A stretch of 64,000 bases of DNA from positions 124,001 to 188,000 of the forward strand of contig NZ_AYKT01000001.1 in NCBI RefSeq assembly GCF_000496575.1. Direction: 5' to 3'. The DNA comes from Geobacillus thermodenitrificans subsp. thermodenitrificans DSM 465 (GTDB lineage: Bacteria > Bacillota > Bacilli > Bacillales > Anoxybacillaceae). Numbering within the stretch: the first letter of the stretch is position 1; every line of letters starts with the position of its first letter. Made by a program: the position numbers and the translations under genes. The notes below the pieces were generated by a model. The model did no database searches and was not told the DNA's origin. It saw only the letters and a program-made list of their open reading frames with translations. Below are positions 1-8,289 of the stretch, piece by piece.

Positions 1-16
1 CAATTCCCTCCCATAT

Positions 17-40
17 GGGAACGAAGGGGTTCCCTTTTTT
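17..40 (+). terminator. Intrinsic terminator of a gene upstream of the window
   Basis: A 6-bp stem (GGGAAC 17-22 with GTTCCC 29-34) is followed directly by six T. It should end a plus-strand gene lying left of the window. Confidence 0.6.
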
Positions 41-134
41 ATATTATCGTCCTTTTTGGTGAAAATGTAAAGAAAATTTAGATAAATATTTTTTGTCAAT
101 TTTTTCTCTACACGATTTCTTTACCCGTTTTTTG

Positions 135-163
135 TTGGTGTGTAACAGCTTTTCGGTTATGAT
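135..163 (+). promoter_or_regulatory. Putative sigma-A promoter of corA
   Basis: TTGGTG (135-140), a 17-nt spacer and TATGAT (158-163) lie about 30 nt before the corA start. Matches to consensus are partial, so this is a likely but unproven promoter. Confidence 0.4.
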
Positions 164-195
164 AAGAAGAGAAAAAATGGCAAGGTGAGATGGCG

Positions 196-1182
196 ATGAT
201 TCGCACGTGTGTCGTAACAAAAGAGTTTGAGGTTATGCATGATGTTGATTTAGCGTTCGTCAACAGTCCAGACGTTTCATGGTATTGGGTTGATTTTCAT
301 GAACCGACGGACGAGGAGTCGGACTTACTCGCTTCATTTTTCCGTTTCCATCCGCTAGCGATTGAGGACTGTTTGGAATATGTACAGCGTCCGAAACTTG
401 ATTTTTATGACCGCTACTTATTTGTTGTCCTTCATGCGATTGCGGGAACAACCCTCGAGGCTGAGGAAGTTGACTTGTTTGTCGGACAAAATTTTATCGT
501 TTCGTTTCATAAGTCGTCGATTCACGCAGTCGATGACGTATGGGAGCGGCTGAAACGCGAGCAGGATGTGCAGCAGGGGCCGTTTCATGTTATGTATCGG
601 CTGATTGATAAACTCGTCGATGATTACTTCCCGCCACTGTACAATATTGAAGATGTGTTAAATGATCTAGAGGAAAATACGAACAATGAGCCGATTCATG
701 ACATTATCGAAAAAGTGTTTGATATTCGTGGCGATTTATCGAAATTGCGCCGGACAATTGTGCCGATGCGCGATTTACTGTATCGCATCATCCACTCCGA
801 CCGACTGCAGCGCATGAAAGAACGGCAGTTGTATTTCCATGATATTTACGATCATTTATTGAAGCTGTCGGAAATGATCGAGACGAATCGGGAAATTACC
901 TCCGATATCCGGGATAGCTATTTGTCGCTCAACTCCAACCGAATGAACAACATTATGATGACATTTACAGCCATTACGACGATTTTTATGCCGCTCACCT
1001 TTATTGCCGGCATTTACGGGATGAATTTTGATTATATGCCGGAACTGCGCTGGAAATATGGGTACTTTGCTGTATTGGCGATCATGGCAGTCATCGGCAT
1101 AATGATGTTTGCTTGGTTTAAACGCAACGGTTGGTTTCAGCTGTTAAAAGGCGACTCGTCGAAGGAGGAACGGCGTCGGTAA
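196..1182 (+). CDS. corA: CorA family magnesium/divalent cation transporter
   Basis: The protein (328 aa) is a CorA-type channel that moves Mg2+ (possibly Co2+/Ni2+) across the membrane as a pentamer. The long N-terminal region is cytoplasmic and charged. It is followed by a long helix and two C-terminal membrane segments. The family signature Y-GMN stands at about residues 274-277, at the end of the first segment, and the tail is basic. Two in-frame ATGs exist at 190 and 196. The ribosome-binding site AAGGTGAG (182-189) touches the first and is 6 nt from the second, so 196 is preferred. The gene is monocistronic. Assignment is secure at family level; the ion transported is inferred. Confidence 0.93.
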   Translation: MIRTCVVTKEFEVMHDVDLAFVNSPDVSWYWVDFHEPTDEESDLLASFFRFHPLAIEDCLEYVQRPKLDFYDRYLFVVLHAIAGTTLEAEEVDLFVGQNFIVSFHKSSIHAVDDVWERLKREQDVQQGPFHVMYRLIDKLVDDYFPPLYNIEDVLNDLEENTNNEPIHDIIEKVFDIRGDLSKLRRTIVPMRDLLYRIIHSDRLQRMKERQLYFHDIYDHLLKLSEMIETNREITSDIRDSYLSLNSNRMNNIMMTFTAITTIFMPLTFIAGIYGMNFDYMPELRWKYGYFAVLAIMAVIGIMMFAWFKRNGWFQLLKGDSSKEERRR

Positions 1183-1250
1183 CCGTATAAAACAAGCTGG
1201 CCCCCTCATATATATAACTATGGCAATGCGACCGTGAAGGAGGGGGAAGG

Positions 1251-1901
1251 ATGGTACGAGGTGTTTGGGGCGTTGATTCGGCGCAAGTCGTCACAGACCA
1301 ATTGTTTCAATGTGTACGGACGGAGTTTGGTTACCCGAAATTTTGGGGTCGCTATTTGGTGGAAGTACCGAACGTCTCGGAAGGGCTGACGCGGGACGAG
1401 ATCACCCGCATCCGCAACTATGGGATCAAAGTACTGCCAATTTATAATGCCTTTCGTGAGGCGGTTGGCTATGCGAACGGCCAAGTGGCGGCGCGCAATG
1501 CGGTGTTCCATGCACGGCGGCTCGGCATTCCGAAAAATAAATTGCTGTTTGCCAACATCGAAGATTTTTTTGCTGTCGATGCGGCTTGGATTACGGCTTG
1601 GGTGGAAACGCTCTATCCGACTGGGTATCGTCCGGGGCTGTATGCCGATCCGACGCAGGGGGATTTCGCCGCCGCCTATTGCGAGGCGGTTGGGAACAAC
1701 AATCAAGTGGCGGTACAGGCCGTTATTTGGAGCGCAGCCCCAAGGCCTGGAACGACGAAAGAACAAAAAGCTCCGCGTTACCAGCCGGCCGCCCCGCCTT
1801 GTAGCGCGAACGTTTGGGCGTGGCAGTACGGGCGCGACGCAGAAGGCTGTCCGGTTGATACGAATTTGGCGGATCGCCGCCTGCTTGACTTTTTATATTG
1901 A
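1251..1901 (+). CDS. DUF1906 (glycoside hydrolase-like) domain protein
   Basis: This 216-aa protein matches the DUF1906/Rv2525c-like fold, a TIM-barrel related to GH25 lysozymes. Near the N-terminus it has GVWGVDSAQ, then FWGRYL, later LLFANIED and a WAWQYG segment near the end, all typical of that family. No signal peptide is visible, which is unusual for an enzyme acting on the cell wall; function is unknown. It has a strong ribosome-binding site (AAGGAGGG, 1237-1244) 6 nt before ATG and its own terminator, so it is a single-gene unit. Confidence 0.75.
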   Translation: MVRGVWGVDSAQVVTDQLFQCVRTEFGYPKFWGRYLVEVPNVSEGLTRDEITRIRNYGIKVLPIYNAFREAVGYANGQVAARNAVFHARRLGIPKNKLLFANIEDFFAVDAAWITAWVETLYPTGYRPGLYADPTQGDFAAAYCEAVGNNNQVAVQAVIWSAAPRPGTTKEQKAPRYQPAAPPCSANVWAWQYGRDAEGCPVDTNLADRRLLDFLY

Positions 1902-1906
1902 ACAGC

Positions 1907-1937
1907 GCCGTTGCAGCAAGGCAACGGCCTTTTTATT
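1907..1937 (+). terminator. Intrinsic terminator after the DUF1906 gene
   Basis: GCCGTTGC (1907-1914) pairs with GCAACGGC (1921-1928) and is followed by a T-rich tract. Confidence 0.85.
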
Positions 1938-1960
1938 ATCTTGATCGAGCAGGCGGCCAC

Positions 1961-2066
1961 TTCTGAGTGAAACGAAAGCGGAGACGAACAGTAACCGAAT
2001 TTGCTTCAGCGAAAGGAAATGTGAGAATCCCTCGCTTCCGCGGCAGGAGGTGAGGAAGGAAGTCAG
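1961..2066 (+). mobile_element. Possible IS200/IS605 (TnpB omega-RNA type) right-end relic
   Basis: This non-coding segment resembles the 3' end of IS605/IS1341-type elements. It has a purine-rich scaffold with GAATCCCTCGCTTC, then a 10-bp hairpin (CCTCGCTTCC 2030-2039 with GGAGGTGAGG 2046-2055, allowing G-U pairs, loop 2040-2045), then AAGGAAGTCAG. No tnpB or tnpA frame is present. A TTTAT motif, like the target motif of Geobacillus elements, lies at 1932-1936. Resemblance is from memory of such ends and was not searched. An alternative is an unrelated structured leader of the GGDEF gene. A weak 50-codon frame (2068-2220) with a ribosome-binding site follows and overlaps the GGDEF start; I do not call it. 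Confidence 0.4.
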
Positions 2067-2192
2067 AATGTTTTTAGGTCGTGTTGACTATATTAATAAA
2101 TATATAGGAAAAGATGAGTACGGAAATGAAAGCAGTTCGAGGGCTTTTTATCGGGATTACGGAATGGCTAACATAAAGAAAGGAGAGGGAAG

Positions 2193-3374
2193 TTGGATTC
2201 CTATATCGTCTCGTTACTAGACCGGATGAAAGAGCAGTATGAACAATGGGAGTCTTCATCTTCGCTCGACGGGGCGGAGCTGACTCAGTTTTTCGATGCC
2301 ATCGGCCGAGCGGCGAAGGTGACCGGCCGCGATGATCTTGCTGCTGAAGTAGAACGGATTCTCCGCCGGATGAACAGGCAAAAGGAACGGCAATGGACGG
2401 TGGAGGAGGTGCTAGCGGAGATGTTTCCACTCCTGCGCCGCTGCTATGAAGCCGAGGAAACGGATTCTACAATCGCTTCCTTCTTGCAACAACAAGGGGC
2501 GGAAGCTGACATTCTTCTCTGCGGAAACGACCCGTTATTTTTTGCTTATATCCGTCGATCATGGCAAACCGTACCTTGGCGCTTCATCACGCTTCCTTCC
2601 CTCGAACAAGCAGCCGCATCCATGTTTCGCCTCAACCCGGACTGCATCATCGTCAACATCGGGGAAGACGATTTAGAAACTCCTCCTTTCGTTGCTCTGC
2701 TGAAGACCGCCAGTCAGCCTTCCTACATTCCAGTAGTGATCATTAGCAGAGACGGACGAAAAGCTGTACATCTGAAATGTTATGGGCTTGGCGCCGACGA
2801 TGTCATCGCGCAGCCGGTGGCAGCTAGTGAGCTATACATTCGTGTTCACCGTCTCGTAGAAAAAAAGCGGAAAATTGATAAATTGGTGCTTATTGATGAG
2901 TTAACCGGCGTCTATAACCGTAAATATTTACCGCGAGTGTATGTCCGCCTGCGCAGCGATCTTGAGCGTTTCGGGACACCGAGCTGTTTGGCGCTGCTTG
3001 ATTTGGACCATTTTAAGCAAGTCAACGACCGCTTCGGACACTTAGTGGGGGATGCGGTGTTAAAAAAACTGGCCGCCTTTTTGCTTCAACATACGCGCGG
3101 AATGGACACGGTCATTCGTTTCGGGGGTGAAGAGTTTATCGTTTGGCTGGCAAAAACCTCGACATGCGAGGCGCACCGTGTGCTTGGGCGGCTGCAGCGT
3201 CAGTTCGCCTCAGAGGAAATCGAAGCAGCTGGCGTACGCCTATCGTGCACGTTTTCCGCCGGTTTTGTCGAGTGCTCCGACCCGAACGAATCGCTTGATC
3301 ATTGGCTCAAACTGGCCGATAAAGCGCTATATGCAGCCAAAAAGAGCGGCGGCAGCCGGGTTGAGGGAGTTTAG
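2193..3374 (+). CDS. REC-like/GGDEF diguanylate cyclase
   Basis: The product (393 aa) should make cyclic di-GMP from GTP. Residues 1-100 are helical and charged. About 105-220 form a receiver-like domain (DILLCGND near its start, a GADDVIAQP end) in which the usual phosphorylation site is not obvious. About 225-390 are a complete GGDEF domain with active-site GGEEF at 311-315 and a product-inhibition I-site RGMD five residues before it. The start is TTG at 2193, 2 nt after the strong ribosome-binding site AGGAGAGGGA. The same frame continues after the stop into a decayed second receiver domain, so this protein is probably a shortened version of a REC-GGDEF-REC ancestor. The nearby ykuI gene also relates to c-di-GMP. 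Confidence 0.85.
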   Translation: MDSYIVSLLDRMKEQYEQWESSSSLDGAELTQFFDAIGRAAKVTGRDDLAAEVERILRRMNRQKERQWTVEEVLAEMFPLLRRCYEAEETDSTIASFLQQQGAEADILLCGNDPLFFAYIRRSWQTVPWRFITLPSLEQAAASMFRLNPDCIIVNIGEDDLETPPFVALLKTASQPSYIPVVIISRDGRKAVHLKCYGLGADDVIAQPVAASELYIRVHRLVEKKRKIDKLVLIDELTGVYNRKYLPRVYVRLRSDLERFGTPSCLALLDLDHFKQVNDRFGHLVGDAVLKKLAAFLLQHTRGMDTVIRFGGEEFIVWLAKTSTCEAHRVLGRLQRQFASEEIEAAGVRLSCTFSAGFVECSDPNESLDHWLKLADKALYAAKKSGGSRVEGV

Positions 3375-3783
3375 AAGCAAGCCACTTCCGTCAATGGCAG
3401 TCCGGCGGAGGAACAGCATCGCCGAGCGGGCAAACAGAGATAGTCTGTTGCCTTTGTCGACGGCGGTGCACTGGTGTGAACGGTCACCGCTGATCTCGTT
3501 CGCAAGCTTGCTGCTGAGCAGGGGTGGGAAGTGGACATTGATGAGTTGGGTGACGGGCTTTCCTTCCTCGAATCGCCACTCTATCAAAAAACGGACGGCA
3601 CTTCATTGTCATTTTAGACTGGAAAATGTGAGGTGTGACACTATCTCCGCCGCATAAAGTGTTGGTATTGCCGCTGCACCAAGACGAACAGGCAATCGCC
3701 CATGCTACCGGCAAGGGGGATGAGTATGTGATAAAGCCACTGAAATGGTGCGAGCTTGGTTGCTAAAAGAGCTAGATGAATAA
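3375..3783 (+). pseudogene. Decayed C-terminal receiver (REC) domain of the GGDEF gene
   Basis: Directly after the GGDEF stop the same frame reads into receiver-domain sequence: VAFVDGGALV-stop-TVTADLV, then KLAAEQGWEVDIDEL. One frame shift near 3597 leads to HFIVILDWKM (with the phospho-acceptor Asp), then KVLVLPLHQDEQAIAHA and DEYVIKPLK (with the conserved Lys). A second shift near 3742 gives a plausible C-terminus ending at 3783. Interruptions are stops at 3372, 3441, 3477 and 3629 plus two frame shifts. The acidic pair of the active site has become GG. This is clear decay, not a sequencing artefact at one position. Confidence 0.75.
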
Positions 3784-3966
3784 TAAGGCGCGTTTTTGCT
3801 ACTGAGATGGCGGCTGCTAGGCAAGGAGTGTTTCTTCAATGATAGTGGGCTTCCCTTGTTTCTTATTTTGAACGGAAAATCTCCACTTCCAACCAAAGCG
3901 AAACAATAGCTGCTCGGAGTGGGGATCCTTGATTTTATTGTAAGTAAGTGGAGGAAGGACAGAAGC

Positions 3967-3993
3967 AAGGCGCTGGGAACATTCCAGCGCCTT
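3967..3993 (-). terminator. Terminator of ykyB
   Basis: A 10-bp perfect stem (3967-3976 with 3984-3993) lies just past the minus-strand ykyB stop. The T-tract on that strand is weak. The 180 bases to its left (3784-3966) hold nothing I can recognise. Confidence 0.6.
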
Positions 3994-3995
3994 GT

Positions 3996-4430
3996 TTAGT
4001 AACGGTCACCGAGCCGCTTAAACACAGGCTTTGCCAATCGTCTCGGTTTTCGTTCCGTCGATTCTTTGATTCCGGTATAGGCGATGAGAATGGCTTTTGC
4101 CTCCGATAAAGGCATCCGGGCGGAAGGATTTCGGTATGAGTCGCTGAGCGCGCCGAGGTGCGGAAGGGCGGCGAAATCTTGTTTTGTCGGAGGAATGTGG
4201 AAATAGTAGTCGCCGACGGCCACGAGCACATCGGATTGCTGCTGACTATATTTCGGATTGCGGGAAAAATGGAGGCCGACTTTTTTCGCCTTGCCTTCTT
4301 CAAGCAGTTTTTCGATGGCTTTTTTCTTGAGAAGATACAAAAACGAAGGGTTTAATGCCGTTTTCGCATGGCGGTTAACTGTAAAAATGGCTTTGGCGAT
4401 ATTGTCGACCGTCAACTGCAACGGTTTCAT
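3996..4430 (-). CDS. ykyB: YkyB family protein
   Basis: This is the orthologue of B. subtilis YkyB, a conserved Bacillaceae protein of unknown function (144 aa here). Hallmarks are FTVNRHAKTA near the N-terminus, FLYLLKKKAIEKL, KKVGLHFSRNPKYSQQQSDVLV in the middle (written in parts because of length) and DYYFHIPPTKQDF. No membrane segment or signal is visible; the protein is basic. Two ATGs (4436 and 4430) are possible; AAGGAG is 2 nt from the first and 8 nt from the second, so 4430 is taken. A perfect minus-strand -10 box TATAAT lies at 4454-4459. Location next to ykuE matches B. subtilis. Confidence 0.88.
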   Translation of the reverse strand: MKPLQLTVDNIAKAIFTVNRHAKTALNPSFLYLLKKKAIEKLLEEGKAKKVGLHFSRNPKYSQQQSDVLVAVGDYYFHIPPTKQDFAALPHLGALSDSYRNPSARMPLSEAKAILIAYTGIKESTERKPRRLAKPVFKRLGDRY

Positions 4431-4487
4431 CGACATGTCTCCTTTTTCTTTCTATTATAGCATAGTTGTGATCTGCTTGACCTATTT

Positions 4488-5357
4488 CTAGCGATGAATG
4501 AGCGAAAAGACTGTTAGCTCCGGCGGGGCGAAAAAGCGAAGCGGCACCCTTGTTGTGCCGAGTCCCCGGTTGACATATAGCACAAGCCCGCCGACGTGGT
4601 AAAATCCTTCATAATACCGCTCGGACAGCGGCGGCGTAATGAGCGGGCCGATAAATGGAAGTTGAATTTGTCCGCCATGGCTATGGCCAGACAGTTGAAC
4701 ATGAATCGGATAGCGGCATGTCTCAAGAGCGCCATCCGGTTCGTGAACGAGGGCGATTGTATATGTTGACGCCGGAATGCCGGACGTCATTTTCGCCCAA
4801 TCGGGTTGGCCGAGCATCATATCATCGCCACCGGCCACAGCGATCCTCTCTTGTCCACGGCGAACGAGCGCATGCTCGTTGACAAGGACGCGAAACCCAG
4901 CTCGTTCCATCAGCCGGCGATAAATGTCCGTCCCGTAGCCACCGTGGTCGTGGTTGCCATAAACGCTAAATTTCCCAAGTGGAGCACGGATGGAGGCCAA
5001 CGCATCTGCCACCTCTTCGGTGTGCGGGTATCGGTTCGCCTCATGAAGCAAATCGCCGGTGAAGACAACGATATCGGGTTGCAGCTTGTTTATTTGATTA
5101 ATGATGCGGTAAAAGCGTTCCAAGCTGTCATAATGACCGAGATGGAGGTCACTGAATTGCAACAGTTTCACGCCGTCAAACGCCTTCGGGATGAGCGGGT
5201 GTGACAGTGTATGGTGAGTCACCGTCAAGTGCGACGGTTCAACCCAACGGGCGTAGCCGTAGGCGAGCGATGTTGCCAACGCTGCGGCGAAGCCGGTGCG
5301 TGTCAGCTTTTTTAAAAACGTGCGTCGGTTCATTTTGGTTGTTTCAATACGGTGCAT
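4488..5357 (-). CDS. ykuE: Tat-exported metallophosphoesterase YkuE
   Basis: The protein (289 aa) is a calcineurin-like metallophosphoesterase. The N-terminus has a twin-arginine signal (NRRTFLKKL) and a hydrophobic stretch, so it is exported folded by the Tat pathway; in B. subtilis YkuE is a TatAyCy substrate found in the cell wall. Metal-binding motifs are visible in order: FSDLHLGH, VFTGDLLH, YGNHDHGGY and a late SGHSHGGQ. Its natural substrate is not known. AAAGGA precedes the ATG at 5357; a second ATG eight codons downstream, just before the RR pair, would also work. The gene is transcribed alone, divergent from fadH. Confidence 0.92.
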   Translation of the reverse strand: MHRIETTKMNRRTFLKKLTRTGFAAALATSLAYGYARWVEPSHLTVTHHTLSHPLIPKAFDGVKLLQFSDLHLGHYDSLERFYRIINQINKLQPDIVVFTGDLLHEANRYPHTEEVADALASIRAPLGKFSVYGNHDHGGYGTDIYRRLMERAGFRVLVNEHALVRRGQERIAVAGGDDMMLGQPDWAKMTSGIPASTYTIALVHEPDGALETCRYPIHVQLSGHSHGGQIQLPFIGPLITPPLSERYYEGFYHVGGLVLYVNRGLGTTRVPLRFFAPPELTVFSLIHR

Positions 5358-5617
5358 CGTTTCGCCGTCCTTTCACAAGTAGCTTTATTATAACGAAAAC
5401 GAAAAGGGAAGAACAATAGGAGAAAAATAATGTTGTTAAATCAAGAAGGTCATCATTCTTAGAAAGTGAAAGTAGAGAAGAAGCCATTGTGTTTTGATTT
5501 TCAAAAAAATCAGTCATTTCTATTGAAAAGAGGGGGAAATTGCCCTATGCTAGAAAAAGAAAGAAAACCAAGCATAAGAAAAAATGAATGAACCATCAGT
5601 CATAGGGGGAGAAGTGA

Positions 5618-6385
5618 ATGAACGGAAAAGTGATTATTATTACCGGTGGATCGAGCGGAATGGGGAAATATATGGCGAAGCGGTTTGTTGCCGAAGGGGC
5701 AAACGTCGTTATTACCGGACGACGGGCGGAGGCGCTTGAAGAGGCCAAACAGGAAATGGTCGTACCAGGCGGGGGACAGGTGCTCACTGTTCCGATGGAT
5801 GTGCGCAACCCGGAGCAAGTCGCAGACATGGTCAAACGGGCTGACGCGGAGTTTGGCCGCATCGATGCTCTAGTCAACAACGCGGCTGGCAATTTTATTT
5901 GCCCGGCGGAAAAGCTATCGATCAACGGTTGGAACAGCGTCATTAATATCGTATTGAACGGTACGTTTTACTGTAGCCGGGAAGTCGGCAACTATTGGAT
6001 TCAACGTGGCTTAAAAGGGAATATCGTTAACATCATTGCCACATACGCCTGGCATGCCGGTGCGGGGGTCATCCATTCAGCAAGCGCCAAGGCCGGGGTG
6101 CTGGCGATGACGCGTACATTGGCGGTTGAGTGGGGGAAAAAATATGGCTTCCGCGTCAACGCTATCGCTCCAGGACCGATTGAGCGGACAGGTGGGGCGG
6201 AGCGTCTTTGGGAATCAGAAGAGGCGGAGCGGATGACGATCGACAGCGTGCCGCTCGGGCGGCTCGGAACACCAGAAGAGATTGCAGCGGTTGCGGCGTT
6301 TTTACTTTCAGATGAAGCCGCTTACATCAACGGTGCCTGCATCACGGTTGACGGCGGTCAATGGCTGAATCGGCGACCGTTTTAA
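5618..6385 (+). CDS. fadH: 2,4-dienoyl-CoA reductase (FadH/YkuF)
   Basis: This short-chain dehydrogenase (255 aa) is the orthologue of YkuF/FadH, which reduces 2,4-dienoyl-CoA with NADPH during breakdown of polyunsaturated fatty acids. The cofactor loop is TGGSSGMGK at residues 8-16, followed by NNAAGNF near 87-93. The catalytic region reads ATYAWHAGAG...SASAKAGV: as in mitochondrial dienoyl-CoA reductases the usual YxxxK tyrosine is replaced by Ser, while the Lys is kept. The C-terminus INGACITVDGGQW is typical of the superfamily. The ribosome-binding site AGGGGGAGAAG precedes the ATG. Confidence 0.9.
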   Translation: MNGKVIIITGGSSGMGKYMAKRFVAEGANVVITGRRAEALEEAKQEMVVPGGGQVLTVPMDVRNPEQVADMVKRADAEFGRIDALVNNAAGNFICPAEKLSINGWNSVINIVLNGTFYCSREVGNYWIQRGLKGNIVNIIATYAWHAGAGVIHSASAKAGVLAMTRTLAVEWGKKYGFRVNAIAPGPIERTGGAERLWESEEAERMTIDSVPLGRLGTPEEIAAVAAFLLSDEAAYINGACITVDGGQWLNRRPF

Positions 6386-6395
6386 CGAACGTGCT

Positions 6396-6600
6396 AGTGA
6401 AAAAATCACTGTCCTTTCTTTATTCAGCGATCCTCAATCGCTACGAAGGACAAGGTTCATAAGGTTTCTCCATTTAGCAAATGTCTTTCTTGGCTGTGTT
6501 GTTATGAAATCACCGACTTTCTAAGTGGATTTTGCCTTACATTTGTGGAACAACGGCTGCTGTCCAAACGGATTTCCTATGATTAGGAGATCCGTTTTTT
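6396..6600 (+). terminator. Hairpins and strong terminator between fadH and ykuI
   Basis: The 280-base gap holds a small hairpin (AGTGA/TCACT, 6396-6410) and a longer one (6411-6451, GTCCTT with AAGGAC and AGCGAT with ATCGCT inside). It ends with a strong intrinsic terminator: a 13-bp stem 6567-6579/6584-6596 followed by T. A -10 box TATAAT for ykuI lies at 6628-6633, with no clear -35. Confidence 0.75.
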
Positions 6601-6667
6601 CGTTCCGGAAAAGGTTGGTCAATATGGTATAATAAAGTCAAAGATGGTCGACGAGAATGAGGTGAGC

Positions 6668-7888
6668 ATGATGGATGCATTAGACGTGATGGCCAACTTG
6701 TCGCAAGCAATCCCGTACTATCAGCCGATTTTTAGCGCCGATGAGCATGGGGTCATCGGGTATGAAGTGCTCGGGCGATTTCAAACGGAAGCGGGGCCAG
6801 TCAGCCTCGGGCCGTTTTTTCATGACGACACGATCCCGGAAGAGTTTCGCATTGAAGTGGATGATGTCATTACAAAAAAGGCGCTTGATTATTTTTTGTC
6901 GCTGCCCGACCAGACGCTGCTCATCTTTTTAAACCGTGACGCCAATTTGTTAATGCTTGACCGCGGCGAATCGTTTTTGCAATTGCTTCTTGCTTATGAA
7001 GCGAAAGGGTTGGCGCTTAGCCGTATCGTATTGGAAATTAACGAGCAACATTTTAAAGGCGACTTGGATCAGTTCAGCCATTTATTGACGTATATCCGCA
7101 CGTACGGCATTAAGGTGGCGGTCGATAATATCGCCGAACATAGCATTCATCTCGAGCGGATCGGCGTTTTGTCGCCTGATATTTTAAAAATTGATTTGCA
7201 TGAATTGCGGAAAACGTCTGTCCACCAAGCTTATCAAGAAATCGTTCATTCCATTTCATTGTTGGCGCGCAAAATCGGAGCGACGCTTCTGTATGAAGAT
7301 ATTGAAACATCATTTCAGCTCCAGTACGCTTGGCGGCATGGCGGCCGCTATTACCAAGGGTATTATTTGGCCAAGCCGGCGCCAGAGGTGGTGCCGCGTG
7401 ATCTGTTGAAAGAGCTTCTCCGCCAAGAATGCCATCGGTTTATCCAACAAGAAAAGAAAAAGCTTGAGACACTGTATCAAATTTCTGAGCAGTTTCAGCA
7501 ACGGGTTGCCGCGTTGCTTGGCAAATATAAAAAAGTGAGCAGCTTTAATGAGCTCATTTCACTATTGGCTGACGAACTGAATGACGTTTGCTTCCGCATT
7601 TACGTTTGTGATGAGGACGGTTTTCAGCAATCAGGCAATATGTTTAAGCGCGGTAGCCGCTGGGAGTTGCAGCAACAATATTACATGAAAAATTGGAGTT
7701 GGCGTCCGTATTTTTTGGAAAACATTATTCGCATGCGTTCGCGCCGCAGAGGGATTCTATCGGATTTATATACAGACATTGAAACCGGGGAGACGATTCG
7801 GACGTACTCGTACCCGATTGATGAGCATCATTATTTGTTTATCGATTTGTCGTACAGTTATTTATTTGAGCATGACGCCCATTATTGA
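6668..7888 (+). CDS. ykuI: EAL-domain c-di-GMP-binding protein YkuI
   Basis: This 406-aa protein is the orthologue of B. subtilis YkuI. It has an EAL domain (about residues 15-255) and a C-terminal PAS-like sensor domain (about 290-400). The B. subtilis protein binds c-di-GMP but does not cut it. Here the signature is YEVLGR instead of EALxR, LEINE and KIDL are kept, and the DDFG loop reads VDNIAEHS, consistent with a receptor and not an active phosphodiesterase. An upstream in-frame ATG at 6644 lacks a ribosome-binding site; AGGTGAG (6660-6666) points to ATG 6668 or 6671. The nearby GGDEF gene could supply its ligand. Confidence 0.92.
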   Translation: MMDALDVMANLSQAIPYYQPIFSADEHGVIGYEVLGRFQTEAGPVSLGPFFHDDTIPEEFRIEVDDVITKKALDYFLSLPDQTLLIFLNRDANLLMLDRGESFLQLLLAYEAKGLALSRIVLEINEQHFKGDLDQFSHLLTYIRTYGIKVAVDNIAEHSIHLERIGVLSPDILKIDLHELRKTSVHQAYQEIVHSISLLARKIGATLLYEDIETSFQLQYAWRHGGRYYQGYYLAKPAPEVVPRDLLKELLRQECHRFIQQEKKKLETLYQISEQFQQRVAALLGKYKKVSSFNELISLLADELNDVCFRIYVCDEDGFQQSGNMFKRGSRWELQQQYYMKNWSWRPYFLENIIRMRSRRRGILSDLYTDIETGETIRTYSYPIDEHHYLFIDLSYSYLFEHDAHY

Positions 7889-7936
7889 TGGTATAAAATC
7901 ATCTTATTGCGGCAAAGTAAACATGAGGTGAAACTT

Positions 7937-8170
7937 ATGGCACAGCTGACTTTTGTGTTATCTGCCCTCTCTGTATTGATTGCGATCATCGGGTTCGTCT
8001 ATACGGTTCGCCTCGGCCGCCAACAGCGTTGGCAAGGGGAGCTTGATGGACCGATTCCGAAAACGGTACAGGAACATGCCTATTTACGTAACCCGGTGTT
8101 GCTTGCTTACGTGCTTGCTGTCCTGCTCGCTATTTTTGCCATCGGTTATTTGGCGTTGCGCTATTATTGA
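7937..8170 (+). CDS. Small membrane protein of unknown function
   Basis: This 77-aa protein has two membrane segments (about residues 3-22 and 52-75) joined by a hydrophilic stretch with RQQRW. I do not recognise a family; B. subtilis has ykuJ and ykuK at this place, and this is neither. GAGGTGA (7925-7931) lies 5 nt before ATG 7937, so the longer reading from 7907 is not needed. It ends with a good terminator and could be co-transcribed with ykuI, 48 nt upstream. Confidence 0.7.
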   Translation: MAQLTFVLSALSVLIAIIGFVYTVRLGRQQRWQGELDGPIPKTVQEHAYLRNPVLLAYVLAVLLAIFAIGYLALRYY

Positions 8171-8200
8171 AAAAAGGCCATTCATACGGATGGCCTTTTT
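8171..8200 (+). terminator. Intrinsic terminator
   Basis: The 11-bp stem 8171-8181/8190-8200 ends in a T5 tract and closes the ykuI unit. Confidence 0.85.
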
Positions 8201-8289
8201 GCTTGTCCGCGAATGACGCTTTTTTCCACGACTTTTTTCCTTTGCCACTGAATATATATGAAAGCGGAAGAGGCAAAGGAGGAATGAAG

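Noticed and set aside
1218-1766. Open minus-strand frame over the DUF1906 gene
   Set aside because: The plus-strand frame has a clear family match and ribosome-binding site; the minus frame is a shadow.
2068-2220. 50-codon plus-strand frame before the GGDEF gene
   Set aside because: It has a possible ribosome-binding site but overlaps the GGDEF start, resembles no family and follows the suspected IS relic.
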